Below are positions 21,667-34,475 of a DNA stretch of 64,000 nucleotides, one piece after another. The translations under genes and the position numbers were made by a program. Where the stretch lies: positions 21,252,915-21,316,914 of the forward strand of contig CM070606.1 of assembly GCA_036346395.1 (NCBI GenBank), given 5' to 3'. Each line of letters opens with the position of its first letter. Within the stretch, counting starts at the first letter, position 1. The notes beneath the pieces were generated by a model. That model saw only the letters and a program-made list of their open reading frames with translations. It was not told the DNA's origin and ran no database searches. Origin of the DNA: Hsuehochloa calcarea (lineage: Eukaryota; Streptophyta; Magnoliopsida; Poales; Poaceae).

Positions 21667-24600
21667 TCGAACCCAGGAACGAAATATCCTAAATTCACTG
21701 CGTTTACACACTAGTCCAGGATTTCTAGTGTACACAGTCTCACAAACAGTGTTATCACAATCATAGCAAGCACTTTATTAATAAAAATAGAGTTTATTAC
21801 AGAATAGGCCTGAGGCCAAATAAAAATAACATAGCGGAGGCAAGTAGGTAGTAGGCCCCACGATGCGCCACAGGCAATCGTCTGGAGGCATAGCCTAAAC
21901 GTCTGGATTCTCACCGTCTGGATAATAATCTTCTCCTGAATAATAATATTCAGCAAGAATGAACACAACTTCCGTGCTCACAAATTACACGCAATACATA
22001 ATTAGAATGTATGCATAAGTAAACAAGGAAAGGACGTAAGGGTTTATTTGCATAAAAACAACATTTTCAGTTTTAAATAATCATACTAAGTTTCAAGGCA
22101 CATTTTTAATCCATAACTAAAATCAGATTTCAAATTGACAGTTTATAGTGGATAACCTCCATATGAAACATGGTGATGGATATCCTCCTACCCCAAGGTT
22201 AACCGCCCAATTTTACCACAAGAATTCATTATCCTAAAATTATTTACTAAAATCATTTCAAAAGCAAAAATAAAGTCTAACTTAGAGTGGTTTTCCTCAG
22301 TATGTCTATGACCGTGGACAAGACTATTCAAATAGTTTTACACTCTGCAAAGGGAGTACAACTTTACCCACAAGAGATAATTTGCCCGTTATATCGACCA
22401 ATACACGCTTCCTTAGGCGTGTGACTAAGCAATTATCACAAGGCGTTTCCAATGTTCTTCCTCACTACTAATATGCCTGTTAAGGTTACACTTCCCCTGG
22501 GTTAACCATCCGACAGAAGCCCCCTCTTGTGCCAAGTGGGAATAATGTTTAACCAACACCCACACAACAAAAATGGCACATAAACAGTGAGGTATGACAA
22601 ATTAATAAGCCTAGTTCTGCCCATATAGAACATGTGGTAGTACGGTGGAGCTTTGCAAGATGCGGCTCAAAGGCCGGCACTTCACTCACTTGGGCGACTT
22701 CCAATAATAAACCATGGGCCTCAATCCAACCCGGATTGAACCCGTGCATAAACCAACACCCACCAGCTGTTCAACTCACCCAAATCCAAATCCATTTTTC
22801 ATTTTTATTTTTCAAAGATATTTGTAAAAATCCACCATGACAAATCAATGTCATAGGCTTTTAAACAACATTTGCTATTTTGCATAAATTTCCCAAAGTC
22901 AAATATTTTTGATCTAAGCATATCTTTACTTTAAAATTTTTATTTGACTAAGTTGACAAGGGAATGATGATTCAACATTCAATATTGGCTATACAAATGA
23001 ATTGGATTAACTAATAATTTAAAATAGGAATTTTAAATAATTGAATAAAATTATGCATGCAATATTAATTTTAAAATAGAATTAAATAAGTTTAAAATAC
23101 TGAAATCAAAATGATCAATAATACAACTTGCCTTGCTCAAAATCTTGGTATTCTATTTCTTCAACAGGGTCAAGCTCTCTGGAGTCGTCGAAATCTATAC
23201 GTGAAAAATAAGCCAAATTCAAATAAATTCAAATAATACACAAATAAATTTAAATGAACATTCAAGCTAACTAAAATGAAATAATTTTGGTTTGGTTAGC
23301 TAGATCTTGATTTTATACAAATTTAGAAATTTGACTCACCTAAATTGGAGTTCGTTTGAAGAAATACGAGCTCCTGGAAGTTTTAAATCTAAAGTAAAAT
23401 CTAAATTCAAAATTTCAGATTTTCTCGAATTAATTTTCTAAAGGAAATTCGATTTATTGTGTTAGTGTACGGAAATTCTAATTTTTACCGAATTATTTTT
23501 CAACTAAAAAAGAGGTTGCGTCATTGACATGTGGGCCCCACAGTCATAGACTGGGTCCGCGGTTGGTTAAAAGTTCACGGTGGACTCGGTCCACCACACA
23601 GTAAGTGGGGTGCGGGTGCGCTGGCGCAAGTGCCACGCTGGCGTTGACGCGGCCAGCCACGTCGGCAATGGCGTTGACACGGCCAGCCACGTTGGCAATG
23701 GCGTTGAACTGGCGTGTGCGTGGCCAAGGCATGGTAGCGCCACGTCGGCACAGTGCCGGCGGCTGCTCGGTGTTGAGCTCGCCGGCGAACAGCGGTACGA
23801 CGAGGGGCGGCGAGGGGCGCAAAAGAAAGAGTGCAGCGCAGGGGTCACGACGCTTACTGTAATACCCGGATTTGAATCGGGAGATTTTTAAAAGAAGTCG
23901 GGTACGAAAAAGAATTCAAAGAATCAGAATTTTTGTAGGAGAAGGGAGTTTTTCTCAAAATATGATAACTGGGTCATGATCATGCGCCCAGCAAAATTTC
24001 AAGAGGGGGAGGCCGCCCATGGGGGAAGGCGCCCAACCCTAGCCGCCTCCCCATTCCTCCTCTTTCCCCTTGTGGCCGCCACCCCATCCCTCCTCTCTCG
24101 GATCTGTGCCTCCTCCTCCCGGCTGCCTCCTCCTTCCCTGCTGTTGCCCCGGTGATCCTCAAGTCACCTCCTTCCGCCGGCGTCTCCGGTCCTCCGTTGT
24201 CCCTGTGGTGACCGGCCATTGGAGAAGGAAGGGAGGAGAAAAGGGGGAAGATCTTTGGGAGGTGAATCCACGTCTCCCTGCAGGTCTTCAAGGGTAACGA
24301 ATGATCTAAGTTGTAGTTTGATTCGATTTGATTGCATATTGGTTGATTAGATTTAAATCGGTTCCTGTTCTGGAAATTCCAGAACACATCCATCACCTTG
24401 CGCGGCCAGTTTCCCCCCTTTAGAGGCCGAATCTCGGGTTTTCGTCTCCTAGATGTTTGGTCCTCAGGTCGGTAGCTTTCTTTTGGCACCAAGATCATGA
24501 AATTCCTCCTTACGGTTAGGGAGATTTGAATTTTTAACCGTGCGCTGCTCTGTCTGTCTTGGATCTCGGGACTGTCGATTTGTTCCCTAGTTTTGATCTA

Positions 24601-26955
24601 TTTAGAGTCAGATTCAGAACCTCCACCCAAATAAGTTATTGTAGCCCTTTAAATTATATTTCCAGGTTGATAAAGATCACCTCAATTGGATCAGTAGATT
24701 GAAAGTTACATCATTTCTTTGCTACTGCTCGCAACTGACAGATGTCCGCCGCTTGCTTTCAATCGCTTGTTAGGCCACTGGTTTGGCCGAATCAAAGAAC
24801 CCCACCAACTAGAGTTTCGTAGCCTGGTGCGTTAAGAGTATTTGAGCACTGGTTTCAAGTTATTATGAGTCACAGATATTTAATTACCATTTTTCTCGTA
24901 CTGCTGATCAGAAGGGCTGAAATAGGGCTGATTGGTTAGCACATCATTTTGAGCCATTGTGTATGTTTGGTTAGTTAGAGGGTTTTGGTAAAACGCTTGT
25001 AGCACGTCATGTCTTGTTAGTCTATTTCGATTAATTATTTGTGCAGGCGGTGGGGCAGTGAGTGGAGAAACACCGTCGTTACCTCCTAACACGTCATAGC
25101 GCGAAAGGTAAGTACCTTGTCCGTTATTATTCAATGACGTTATTGCGTGTGATTGTACCACTAGACTTGTTTGCATGAGTTTGTTTATATACCATGTGTT
25201 ACTCTCTATTGATGTGTGATAGACATTCATTTCATGAAAATGCATTATGTTGATGCATCGATTCAAATGAACCACAGGAGTGGAAATTTGTAAGCCCCAT
25301 CAATTCCAGATGGGCACGTAAGACCCACCATTCCAATGTGGGCAATGTTGGACACCCGTATAAAACGTTCTTCATACGGTATTTGAGGTCCCCATACTTT
25401 GTTAAGTACGGGCTTAAGTCAACACCGACGGGTGTGTCACTTACTATACCGGTATAAGTTGTGAGAAGTCCATTTCTTCATTGCATTATTCCATTTCATT
25501 CATATCCATATGTGTTCAGAGATGTTTTTCACAAGCAGATTGTGATTTGCCTTGTTCGCTTAATGTTTATGTTGTCTGTTAAAGTACTTGCTGAGTCGTT
25601 GGCTCATCCTTGCTTTGTGTGTTTTATTTAGGTAAATGAGGAGGAAGGCAAGACCTCTTGAGGGGTAGTCCAGCACGCTGCACATCACCTTTATCAAATA
25701 AGAAATAATATTGTTATCTTTCATTCATGTCAACCACTTGTTAAATTTCCAAATTTTAATAATCCAGTTTTGGTACCGCCCATCGTACATTTTATTATGA
25801 ATGTTTCTATTCCTTCTCATGAAACTGTTATCGTTTATCATTGATCCTTATGGAATTTGGTTATTTAAGCTTGTTTAACCCGACATTGTTGTACATATTT
25901 AGTATTTATTAGTTCTTTTAGGCGACATCTTGGCTTCCGAATAGCCAGGGTGTTACACTTACCGCGACGGTGCAAAGGCACAAGAGAAACGCTGGCAGTG
26001 AGGGCGACGGCGGTGGCGCACTTCGGGCTAAGGCGGCGACGAAGCTCCGGCGAGGCTTCGTCGTCGAGGAGGCGCGCACTAGGTAGGCAGTGAAGTCGCG
26101 ATGCCGATGACGAGGTTGGGGTTGCCGAAGAGGACTTGACGTCACCGGAGAAGACGAAGAACGACGCTTCGGGTGGCGTTGAAAAATTTCAAAATTCCAG
26201 CGATTGTAAGGGGAAGGGTGGAGGGGCTTTGGGGCGATGGAATGCGTGGCGAAGTGCGCTCCCGGTGCGCGCTTTTATAGGGCAAGGACTAGGCCGAGGC
26301 GGGGAGACAAGTGCGGCGGCGATCTCGGCGGTGACGGCACGATTCAGCGTTACAGCGCGTGAAGGAATGGGTAAATGCCAGAAACGGGTGTGGCGCCGAT
26401 CAGGGAAGTTATTGCGCATGAATGCGTGACAAATGGAGGAGAAAAACACGATGGACATGGAGCTTCATTGTGCATTAATGGCGGCGCTGGGCGTGGCTTC
26501 CGCACAAAGAAGAAGGCAGGGAGGAAGACAACGACGTGGCGGTGGGGCCGCGTGACAGTGAGGCGCAAAAGGCGCGCGGGGGCGACGGGCTGAGGTGGGC
26601 TGCGGTGCTGGCGCCGTGGGCCGACGCGCGGAGGAGGTGAATCGGGCCGGCCGGAATTCGGCCCAACACTTTGCTCACGATTTGAAACTGATTTTCCATT
26701 TTAAGTAATGCAATTAATTCATTTAAGCTTTAGAAAATAGCAAATAAAATTCAAAAATTATGAGAAAATTCATAGAAATTCTCTCTAAGACATTTTGGAT
26801 TTGAATAAAATAATTCCAACTTATAATTGATTATATATTTTGTAAATAAATTATTTTAGCTTTAAAACCATTATGTAAAAGCATTTAAAAATATATAAAA
26901 ATCCATAAAAATAATTAAAGTTTTATTTTCAACTGAAATTTGAAATTTGGGTGAA
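21667..26955 (-). mobile_element. Reversed group I LTR G (contains S1)
   Basis: An insertion in the E1 3' LTR, about 3.2 kb after removing S1. Read on the minus strand it has a TATA box (CTATAAAAG near 26275), a micro-exon (23132-23194, 63 bp, ending EIEYQDFEQGK), an AG|GCAAGT donor, and a stem-loop at 21961-21979 followed by ATTCTTGC and an acceptor-like TTCAG. It ends GGTTCGACA. The right (5') boundary is diffuse, and no target duplication could be fixed. It is related to F and H but not identical. Confidence 0.65.
23858..25957 (+). mobile_element. Solo LTR S1 (group II, TGTAATACCC type)
   Basis: 2100 bp from TGTAATACCC to GGGTGTTACA with a perfect 5-bp duplication CTTAC (23853-23857, 25958-25962). 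It carries the group II layout: donor CAAGG|GTAACG at 24294, acceptor at 25045-25046, micro-exon 25047-25107, donor AAG|GTAAGTAC at 25108, stem-loop at 25593-25605 and acceptor at 25630-25631. No internal region, hence solo. Confidence 0.95.
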
Positions 26956-27388
26956 TAATGAAATTTATTATCATTAATTTCATTTCGCCTTTTTATCGTT
27001 TCATTGCACACTATTTGATTCACTGTTCATCATCTGAAAACACTGTTCATCAACTGAAAATACGTAAGCACACAAATAGTAATCATAGTTACGGTTCACC
27101 ATCCATTTTTCATCCATGAATAGTAAAACCAGACTATTCATCGTGTGATACTATTCATCCCCAAAACCCTAATTCAACATTATATATCCGTTTCGTCCGT
27201 TTCAAACCCAGAAATCCATTTGTCTACTCTGTTCAGCCCAATTACACACCAGATAAATTCCCACCCTCCCACACCGCCTTCCTTTGTGTTTCTTTTTCAT
27301 TTATTTTTTACTTGCATGTTGTTCCCAGCTCATTCCTTGTCGAGCCGGATTTTACTTGGTTTATTTTATTTTATTGCTTCTCGTTAAG
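26956..27388 (+). other. E1 3' LTR resumed, intron-like part
   Basis: Closely parallels 14990-15364 of the 5' LTR, including several ACTGTTCAT-type repeats and CCCCAAAACCCTAATTC. No gene. Confidence 0.7.
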
Positions 27389-28410
27389 TCACGATTCTAA
27401 CGGCCAAGCTACAGAAGACATCAGACAAGACCAATATCTACAGGACTTTGTGCAAAAAGACAAGTCACATTCCTTGATCATTTTGAGCCTACAATTTACA
27501 TATTTATTATTACTTTCATTATTATATTTGTGCCAAATACTTTAAATGTTGAAATAATACTTTTGAATGCCATGATACTTAGATAATTCATATTACCCCA
27601 TATACAAATCCACCTAGCACTTGTAATCCATATTCACCTTGACAAGGTTAAAATCCCTTGTAAGCCATATTCACCTTGACAAGCCCACATAAAATATTAT
27701 CTATACAAGTAGCTTGTCATACAAATGTGTTTATCAATCAAAAGAGTGTGTTGGCGGTTCGCCAATGGTTTTGGAGAAGAGTTGAGGGTTGTGTCCAAGA
27801 TGTTGGGCAACCTAATAGACTTGTGTTAAAAGTGAGTCAAAGGTGAGATCAAGCAGGTGAACAGCCACGAGTTGGTGTTGGTCCATTTCCTCCCTAGAGA
27901 CAAGTAAGGATAAGAACCTTGTGTCAAAGTAACAGACATAAAAAACCGCTCAACCACAGGTGTGGTCATTACTCCCTAGCTTAGCACACTGCTCTTCCGA
28001 TTGAATATCTACATCATCTAGAGTGGGACAGGAGTGGGCCTGAAGGGACACTCGCTGGTCTTCACAACGGTATGGTCCTGTCAGCATCGGGGTGAAAGAT
28101 CCTTAGCGGTGGCCGGTGGAGTCTCCCGAGGGCTGTATGGAGTAAAATCCTACCGGGTAGAGGCTAAAAATGTTGAGCAGTGAAAAAGTTTTGTTATCTA
28201 AACTCAGTCGCACGCTAACGTGTTGCGTGTATATTGCATGACAGTACGAGTATGAGGTATCTTGTGGGTAAAGCTAAACAACTCTGCTGAGTATTACAAA
28301 AGGTATTCAAATACGCTTTGCTTCCGGTTAATGAAGTTGTGTTCACGGGTGATTCCAATACATGAGGCATAAGTAGAGTTTTTGAGATATTAAGCTAGTA
28401 ATTACAATAC

Positions 28411-28871
28411 ATGGTTAATGAAGACTTTGAACAAGGAGGCAAGTTACTTCTATTTGACCATTTTGAGCCTATATTTTATATACCTTTATTATTACTTTCA
28501 TTATCATATTTATACCAATTACTTTAAATATTAAAATAATACTTTTGATTGCCGTTATGAGTAGATAAATTCCATCATCGCACATACACACCCACCTATT
28601 TCCTTTGTTGGCCATATACACCTTGACAAGTTTAAGTTACATAAAATAATAACTATTGTTCGGTATTGTCACACAATGTGTTTTTAGTACTGAAAAAGAG
28701 TATTGGCTAGCCGCCAATGGTTTGGTGGAGAGTTGAGGGTTGTGACCAGAAGATTGGACAACCCAATAGACTTGGTAAAAGTGAGTCGAATGTGGGGCCG
28801 AGAAGGTGGACCGCCATGAGTTGGTTGTGAGTCCACCTCCTCACTGAAGATAGCTAAGGACTATAACCTTG
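28411..28871 (+). mobile_element. Group I LTR fragment I
   Basis: It starts in the middle of a micro-exon (peptide NEDFEQGGK, donor AAGGAG|GCAAGT at 28439) and then parallels 15437-15840 and 27461-27920 at lower similarity. It is a third, older relative of the E1 LTR abutting the truncated 3' LTR, and is itself interrupted by H at CCTTG. Confidence 0.65.
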
Positions 28872-31800
28872 TGTAACATTCCAAATGTGGATTTGTGTTT
28901 CAAATGTAAGAAAATGAGAAGAAATTAAAACTTTTCTTGCATCTTGAAGTGCTTGATCATTTATGTAATTCTTGTAAAGGAGTTATGGAAATCAAAAATC
29001 AAAATCCTCAAGTGGCTCCAATCAAAAACCTCCTTGACCAAGATCTTGTGTCCAACCCATGTAAACATTTTCTGAGTTCTAGGGAGGCTTGGTAACACCT
29101 CTAAATTATCTCATAATTTTTAGAAATTATTTGATAATTTTGGAGGCAAGTCAAACCAAGTCAAAGCTTGGTCAAACCCTAATTCACACCTTCTGGAATT
29201 TCTTGAGAAAAATGCAGTGCATAAAAATCTCTAGAAAATTTATGTGAGGTTATTCTGCAGTCAGCAACCTCTAGTTAAAATCTCATGATTTTTGGAGCTT
29301 ATTTGCTACCTTAAGCAAATCCTCCAAAAATCAGATAATAATTCAAACCCTTGTTGGTTTTCACTGTTCTTTGGGTTCGAGTCAGACTCGGGCTCGAGCC
29401 ACTTGACTTGGTGCAATCAACTAACTGCACCACCTCGGCCGCTCGAGCGCGAGCGTTGTGGTTCGTTGGATCGGCATCGAACGGCTCACGATCGCGTGAA
29501 CGTTCAGACCATCCGAGCGCGCCGATCCATGTGAACCATAGAATTCTAAATCAAGGGCTCGGATTCGCGTGAACGTTCGGACCGTTCGAGCGCCTCGCGC
29601 AACGGGAACCATAGGATCCAGATCCACAGCCCAGGTTAAAGTGAGCGTTCGAACCGTTCTAATCGCCCTAATTCATTTAAACCGTTCGATTTCAATCCAA
29701 CGGTGGATGAGTCGTCTCCTTCCTCGGGTCGGAGCGCGCGTCTGAGTCAAGCAATGGCGTGAGCAGAGGAGAAGAGCGCAGCGTTGAGTCACCTCTGTGG
29801 TCACCTTTAAACGGCTCTCTCTGCTAGCATTAAATGCCCGTCGTGCACCGCCCTTAGAAGTCCATGATTCAACTGCTCCCGTCGCTCTCAAGTGCTCTCA
29901 TGGCAGTATTGACCCGAGGAGAAATATCGCCGTTGCTCTCAGCCATTCTCAGCTATTTAAGCTCCATTGCTCCACTCTTGGCTTCCTTTAGTACTTTCGC
30001 AACTCTAACTAGCACCCACGGGCTTGTTTGAGCTGCAATCACTCGAAATCGTTTCGGCCGCCATTGCCGAGCTTCAAGCTTACGGTGAAAACGGTACCTT
30101 AGTGGATCTCTTTTGCCAATTCTTGCTCCATCTGCTCCCTCTTTACTCTCTTGAGCTTAACCCTCGCTCAATTTTGTTCATCTTGCTCAGGGCTTGACTG
30201 AATTGGAGTTTTCCCCTTTTCGGCCGAAAGCCCTATTTTTCATCATCGGAGCAGACTCAACCTTCTCTGTGTCCTCCCCGTGCTCAGGTAACTCCACATT
30301 AGTCCCTAGTTGCTTGGCACACGCTTACTTGGACCGCAGCAGAGCTCATTTGCATTTTTCGTTTTTCGGCCGTTTTGGTCATCTCTGTCAACTCCGGCTT
30401 GCCGGCGTTCTAGACCGTCACAGCTTTAATTGTTGGTCCCATTGGGTGCGCAAAACTATTGAGAACCCATTTTGGGCATTTGCTAACACCGCCGTGACCA
30501 GAGTCGCCGGCGGTGAGCCTCTTTTCGCCGTCGTTTTGTCGGATGAAATCGGGCGCGAGCTTTTGAACGTGATTCGCTGTGGACCGTCGATCTTTAGATC
30601 TACGACCCAGGATCGCGCAAACGTTGGATTGATCGCACGCATTGATCAGTGGACCGTTGGATCCCAGATCGATTCGATCCACGTGAATCGTTGGATCCAA
30701 GATCAACGGCTCATGTGCGTGTGAGCGTTCGAACCGCCCGAACGCTCTGGTCCACGTGAACCTTAGATCCAAATCCAACGGTGAGCGTATGGTGTCGTGA
30801 GCCGCGCGTGCGCGCGTTATCCCGTGGACTTAGACCGTTGGATCCAAGATCAACGATCCAAGTTCGTCCACGTCGTTTTAATTTTGGATTTTCCCGAAAG
30901 GATTAATTGTTAACTGAAAAATGTAATTAACTTGTAAAATGCATAACTTTTTCATTTTAATTCCTTTTCGGTTGGTTCAAATTTTGTTAGTTATGTTTTT
31001 AACTAAAATTTAATCTAAAAATGCTTCTAACCTCATTATATCTCCAGAAAATTTTGCTAAAATGTTAGTGCAATGAATAGTAGCATTTATGATTTATAAG
31101 GCTGAGCAAAATTATTTTGCTCATATCTTTTGCATTAAGAATCCAAATCAATTGGTTCTTATTGTTAAATTCCTTAAAAATCGTGTTCTTGCTGCTGTAA
31201 AATTTTTAGAATATTTGGAGAAAGTTTGCTATTGAGTCTTTGTGTTTTCTTCGTTCTTATCGGTTCTTTTTCGCTTTCTCGTTAGGTTCCGAAGAGCACA
31301 TTGATAACATAAGTGATCCTCCGCAACATCTTGAACCACCGCAACCAGGCAAGCAGTTTAATCATGTTAATCCCAGTATTTTTCAAGTCTAATATATTGA
31401 TTTCAACTTGTATGTATGCATTGCTATGTTGTTGTTAAATTATGGTTAGTATCCTATAGTTGCATAATCTGTAGGAATTGATTATCCTCTACTACCATGA
31501 GCCTAGGTTATTTGCTGTGATGTGAGTTAGATGGATGAACTCTTGTTACTTAGTAGATTGCGAATTGTAATTGCTTAGAAATGCTTAGTTTCGGTAGTAG
31601 ATGATCTTGATCACACATCTAATTATTATTCCATTATGTCCAGCACTTATGCTTTGGTTATTTTGTAAAGACAAAATCCGAAAATGAAAAATTAATTTGG
31701 ACTTGGGCAAGAGGATGGATGGTGGGTTATTGGGTTTGTGGATGTCTTGCCTAAGTCAACAAGGACCGAACATCTTGTGTCACACTCTCCAAGCATTTCT

Positions 31801-32691
31801 GCGTGCTAACCACGCGAGAGGGATATGGGACCTCTCTTGACTAAGTACTTTGGCGTGTGTTATCTCCGAGTCGCAGGAGGGGGTTGTGTGTGTCGTGTGA
31901 AAAAGGATATGTGTTCTTGTGTTGGGTGTGCGGTGGTGGAGATTCCGGGTAGGCTCTCCACCTCGAGGGGCATCGTAGTTGTCCAAGGCTTTACCTGCAA
32001 TGGGTAGTTGACCGAGGCTTTACGATGACTCCGACACAACGTATGGGTTTCTATCCATACGGGTGGCTCGTAGTTAATGCATAATATTAGAAATATCTCG
32101 AAGGACTTAGCTGTGCCGGCATACCAAAGGAAGTATGCTAATCATGTGGCAAAAAGGCGGTCTGACGTGTGGGTACATTGGTACACCCCTGCAGGGATAA
32201 AACTATTCGAATAGCCTCTTCCTAGGTTATGGACACACTTGGTTAGGTTTTGCAAGAGTTAGACTGCAACCTTTTTAATTAAAATTTGACATGGTTGGCA
32301 TGAATGGGTAGTTCATGCTATTGTTGTGGTGACTATGGGTTTAGTCACTTCCAGGATAGTTGTTGTCATCTATCTACTGTTATATTGTTGTTATTTACTG
32401 TTATTTGAAGATTAAAAACAGATTTGTCAACTTGTTTTTAAATGTACTACATTATTGCAAATAAAGGTTGCTTTGTGCTGAAAATGAAACATACAGCCTC
32501 CACTTTAATAAGCTTACATGTAGCATATGTATAGGTCTGTTATCCTACACGTAAGTCTTGCGGAGTACAATTTTTGTACTCATTTGCTTTGCTTAACTAT
32601 TTGTTGCAGAGGAGGAAGGTGAGCCCCAAGGGTCTCACTTTTGCGAAATGTGTTGCGTGTTCGACGACTAGCTTGGCGGTCCGGTCGGTTG
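28872..32691 (+). mobile_element. Group I LTR H
   Basis: It starts TGTAACATTCC after CCTTG; another CCTTG at 32692-32696 may be the other target copy, although the proposed end lacks a CA. It contains a TATA-like box (GCTATTTAAG near 29953), clustered GAACGTTC repeats (29490-29660 and 30540-30850), a micro-exon (31286-31348, GSEEHIDNISDPPQ...), an AG|GCAAGC donor, a stem-loop at 32563-32581 and an acceptor-like TTGCAG near 32609. No gag or pol. The boundaries are tentative. Confidence 0.55.
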
Positions 32692-32745
32692 CCTTGTGGG
32701 GTAAAGCCACACTAATTGGTTCTTTTGTTTATGGCAAACGTAGAA

Positions 32746-32830
32746 TGCAAAGCAAAATTTAAAAGACAATAAATAAAGTAAGTAGAGTGCAAAGCAAAAT
32801 TTAAAAGACAATAAATAAATAGAGTAAGTA
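32746..32830. repeat. Tandem duplication, 42-bp period
   Basis: TGCAAAGCAAAATTTAAAAG at 32746 recurs at 32788 with its downstream sequence. It lies at the probable junction of H and F. Confidence 0.85.
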
Positions 32831-34475
32831 ATTATGTTGAAACAACAAGTGAACCTCCCATTCACTTCCCAACTAAACCAAATCAAGTGAATATCCCATC
32901 CACCAAGTGAACACCACACTCACCAAGTGAACATCCCGTTCACCTTCCAACCATTTTTGTAAAAAAAACTCTACTCCTCGTGTTAAATCCCCGAGCATTG
33001 TCCATAACCTGGGACACGACTATTGAAATAGTTTTAACTCTCCAGAGATTGTACAACTTTACCCACAAGAGATAAATCAACTTATAATATCCGTTCACAC
33101 ACTTCCACAGGTGCGCGACTAAGTGATTTTTACAAGGTCTTTACAAATCTCCTTCTCAACCCAGTTCTGCCCGCTAAGGTTTCAACACTAAATGTCATCA
33201 CAACCAGACATGCCCCCCTCTTGTGCCATGTGAGTATACTTCCATCCCAGAACCCACATCCACAAAAACTAGAACTAAAATCAAGATATTGTTAATTAAT
33301 TAGCCAGGTCCATCCCATACTGGACATGTGGTTGTACGATATGGCCCAGTTCAATAGCGCATAAGATTAAGTCCTTAACAATTACTCAGGCGAGTCTACC
33401 TCATCCCGAAATTAAAGTGCTAACCGCACCCCCTTTACTGCCCGACAATTCGCCTAAGGGTAAAACCATTTAACCAAACTAGTGACAATTCCTACCACGG
33501 CACACAATTTTATCACAGTGGTATCGCATCACAACTTATACAATAGTAGCATCACACAACAATTACACAATAGTGGTATCACACTATAATTCCATATCTC
33601 ATTAAGTCAAATTAACATTATTGAACATGTGACATGAGCCCCTCGTAAAACTAAGTATGACTTAGCACCTCTACAATAACCCATGTTGGTGACACAAATT
33701 TGGCCTACTGGTAATGACCATCCTATGATGACAAAGGATTCATGATATTCAAATAATCTGTAATATCCCGTTATTTACAGAGAATATAAGGAGATTGAGA
33801 TATTCCTTTTTTGCCTCGCACAGAAACAAGACAGAATCTGTAATAATCTTGCAACGTCATTTTCGCGATTGGAATGGCTTCGAATGAAAAATCTCATAAC
33901 TACAAAGTTGCAGATCGCTTTCCATAGTCCAATTTAGAATCCTCATTGACCTAATTTGGAGTTACGAGGTTTAAGATATGAGGCCTGTAAAGCAGGCTGC
34001 ATAGAGAACCATGGTCGGTATCCGAGTCAGCTTCCAAGGCAATTTTCGTAATGAAGACGGTGTTTTCGGAAAAACTCCACAAACAGGAAGTTGAAGCACT
34101 ATGAGTTAGCTAAAAGTGAAGAGAAGAATCACTCAATTATGAATTCAGGAGAGGAAGTTACGACCTCCGAAGCATTCGCTGCATAGAAAGAAAAATTTCG
34201 AGAGCCTGGGCCTCGGGCCTTTAGCCCAGCAGGCCCATGAGGGGCCGACCACCAATAAAAGGAGGGGAAACCCTAGTATGTACTGTAGCTACAGTAGCCA
34301 CCACTGCTACAGTCCATGCTACAGTAGCCACCCCCTTTCACTCCATTGCTATTCCCCTTCCTCTTGGTGGTGCTCTCCCATTGCTGTCGGTCAAGGAGAA
34401 AGGTGGAGGAGAGGGAGACGAAGGGGAGAGGAGAACCTCACGGGGATTTCAGCGAATTCACGCACGACTAAAAGG

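Larger units (their letters stand above)
20600..28410 (+). mobile_element. E1 Gypsy 3' LTR (interrupted by G and S1, 3' end missing)
   Basis: It opens TGAAATAACCC as at 12776 and follows the 5' LTR to about 21662, where reversed LTR G is inserted. LTR E1 resumes at about 26960 (CATTTCATTTCGCC..., CCCCAAAACCCTAATTC, the micro-exon at 27389-27460) and runs to about 28410. There the 5' LTR continues with other sequence, so the last 430 bp are absent. TATA box at 21007-21014. Confidence 0.82.

Noticed and set aside
32692..32696. CCTTG as a proven target duplication of LTR H
   Set aside because: The left copy at 28867 fits, but the proposed right end of H lacks a terminal CA and the sequence after it does not clearly resume fragment I. 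Kept only as tentative.
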